Part shown: positions 63,548 through 64,000 of the stretch, piece by piece | Position numbering within the stretch: the stretch's first letter is position 1 | Layout of the letters: every line of letters begins with the position of its first letter | NCBI RefSeq assembly: GCF_002022275.1 | Contig: NZ_MSDF01000012.1 | Location: 46,368 to 110,367 of the forward strand | Reading direction: 5' to 3' | Length of the DNA: 64,000 bases | Source: Pseudomonas fluorescens | Lineage (GTDB): Bacteria; Pseudomonadota; Gammaproteobacteria; Pseudomonadales; Pseudomonadaceae | Translations under genes and position numbers: made by a program | The notes under the pieces: generated by a model | What the model saw: the letters and a program-made list of their open reading frames with translations, nothing else | What the model was told of the DNA's origin: nothing | Databases searched by the model: none

Positions 63548-63832
63548 ATGTCTAAAATCGTCCCCGATCCACCCCTTTCCTCCATCACCACCCTCGGCGT
63601 CGTCACTTTCGGCGATTACGGCGAAAACGAAAAACCGCTATTCCGCGTCAATGCCGGCATGCCCATCGAAGAAGCCCTGGAACACGCCTCCACCCTGCTC
63701 TTCTACTCCAAGAAACTCGCCATGGAAGCCGCCATGGATGTACGCGGCGAGCAATACGCATGGGCCGCGCATTACCTGTGCGAGATGGGCAAAGCCGTGG
63801 TGGATGACCTGACGCAGGCGATGACCCAATAA
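63548..63832 (+). CDS. DUF3077 family small protein
   Basis: This 94-residue protein resembles the DUF3077 family, common in several paralogues per fluorescens-group genome: LFRVNAGMPIEEALEHASTL, LFYSKKLAMEAAMD, AWAAHYLCEMGKAVVDD. It has no signal peptide and no known function. The ATG follows TTGGGAAACATC, whose GGGA can be masked by the leader loop. Preceded by a 327-bp spacer holding that leader. Confidence 0.85.
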   Translation: MSKIVPDPPLSSITTLGVVTFGDYGENEKPLFRVNAGMPIEEALEHASTLLFYSKKLAMEAAMDVRGEQYAWAAHYLCEMGKAVVDDLTQAMTQ

Positions 63833-63850
63833 ATCCTTGCCTGGATAACC

Positions 63851-63879
63851 GCCATCGCGGGCAAGCCCGGCTCCCACAG
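63851..63879. repeat. single REP arm
   Basis: GCCATCGCGGGCAAGCCCGG with CTCCCACA, inverse orientation, directly after the DUF3077 gene. Confidence 0.9.
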
Positions 63880-63921
63880 TTGAACTGCGCCGGGCACAAA
63901 ATTCAGGCCTTGCACAAACTA

Positions 63922-64000
63922 GTGTGGGAGCTGGCTTGCCTGCGATGGCGGTGGGTCAGGTAATAGATTCTTGGCTGAACGACCGCATTCGCGAGCAAGC
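63922..64000. repeat. REP pair with unlike arms, cut by the window end
   Basis: The left arm is of the GGGAGCTGGCTTGCCTGCGA subtype, the right one (ACCGCATTCGCGAGCAAGC) of the third subtype seen at 57.2 kb. Confidence 0.85.

Overview
This window is chromosomal DNA of a Pseudomonas, most likely of the fluorescens group. Gene order matches Pseudomonas blocks remembered from P. aeruginosa: proB-obgE-rpmA-rplU//ispB, folM-folE-folX, catRBCA-antR-antABC, and kynU with a permease and kynR. Coding density is high, the DNA is GC-rich, and the spacers hold many REP-type palindromes with arms such as GGGAGCTGGCTTGCCTGCGA. No tRNA, rRNA, insertion sequence, phage or CRISPR array was seen.

Region 1 (1-6.8 kb): the 5' part of a DUF1302 gene, a four-hairpin small-RNA candidate, a short-chain dehydrogenase, tandem 180-bp repeats, an alpha/beta hydrolase coupled to a class II aldolase, and a CidA/CidB-type pair with a divergent LysR gene. 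Region 2 (6.8-12.7 kb): a short LOV blue-light receptor close to a MerR regulator that resembles LitR but lacks the B12 ligand. Beyond a divergent promoter region lies a run of ABM-domain protein, folM, folE, folX, DUF1244 and HopJ genes. This looks like a light-responsive pterin module.

Region 3 (12.8-24.8 kb): housekeeping genes, namely trxB, cysZ, a glycosyltransferase, an Old Yellow Enzyme homologue, glutathione peroxidase, creA, proB, obgE, rpmA, rplU, ispB, phnA-like yjdM, a Fur-box-linked small gene and fklB. Region 4 (24.9-33.4 kb): a 1,932-residue toxin-like protein with three internal modules and two tandem TIKI/ChaN-like domains, one of which has lost its motif residues. It is followed by an McpS-type chemoreceptor and a riboswitch-like leader in front of a 32-codon ORF.

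Region 5 (33.4-45 kb): a D-amino-acid operon (GntP-type symporter, RpiR regulator, D-aminoacylase, VOC protein), then a DUF1311 protein, a SulP transporter, LysR regulators and oxidoreductases. Region 6 (44.2-58.8 kb): an almost continuous tryptophan catabolic region. AroP-type uptake feeds KynA, KynB and KynU to anthranilate, AntABC makes catechol, and CatA, CatB and CatC carry it to 3-oxoadipate enol-lactone. KynR, CatR and AntR are the local regulators. Region 7 (59-64 kb): a cupin, the valine-catabolic mmsA-mmsB pair with a divergent LysR gene, and a DUF3077 gene whose leader has an apical loop complementary to its own ribosome-binding site.

All calls come from reading the sequence and from recalled family knowledge. 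No database search was run.
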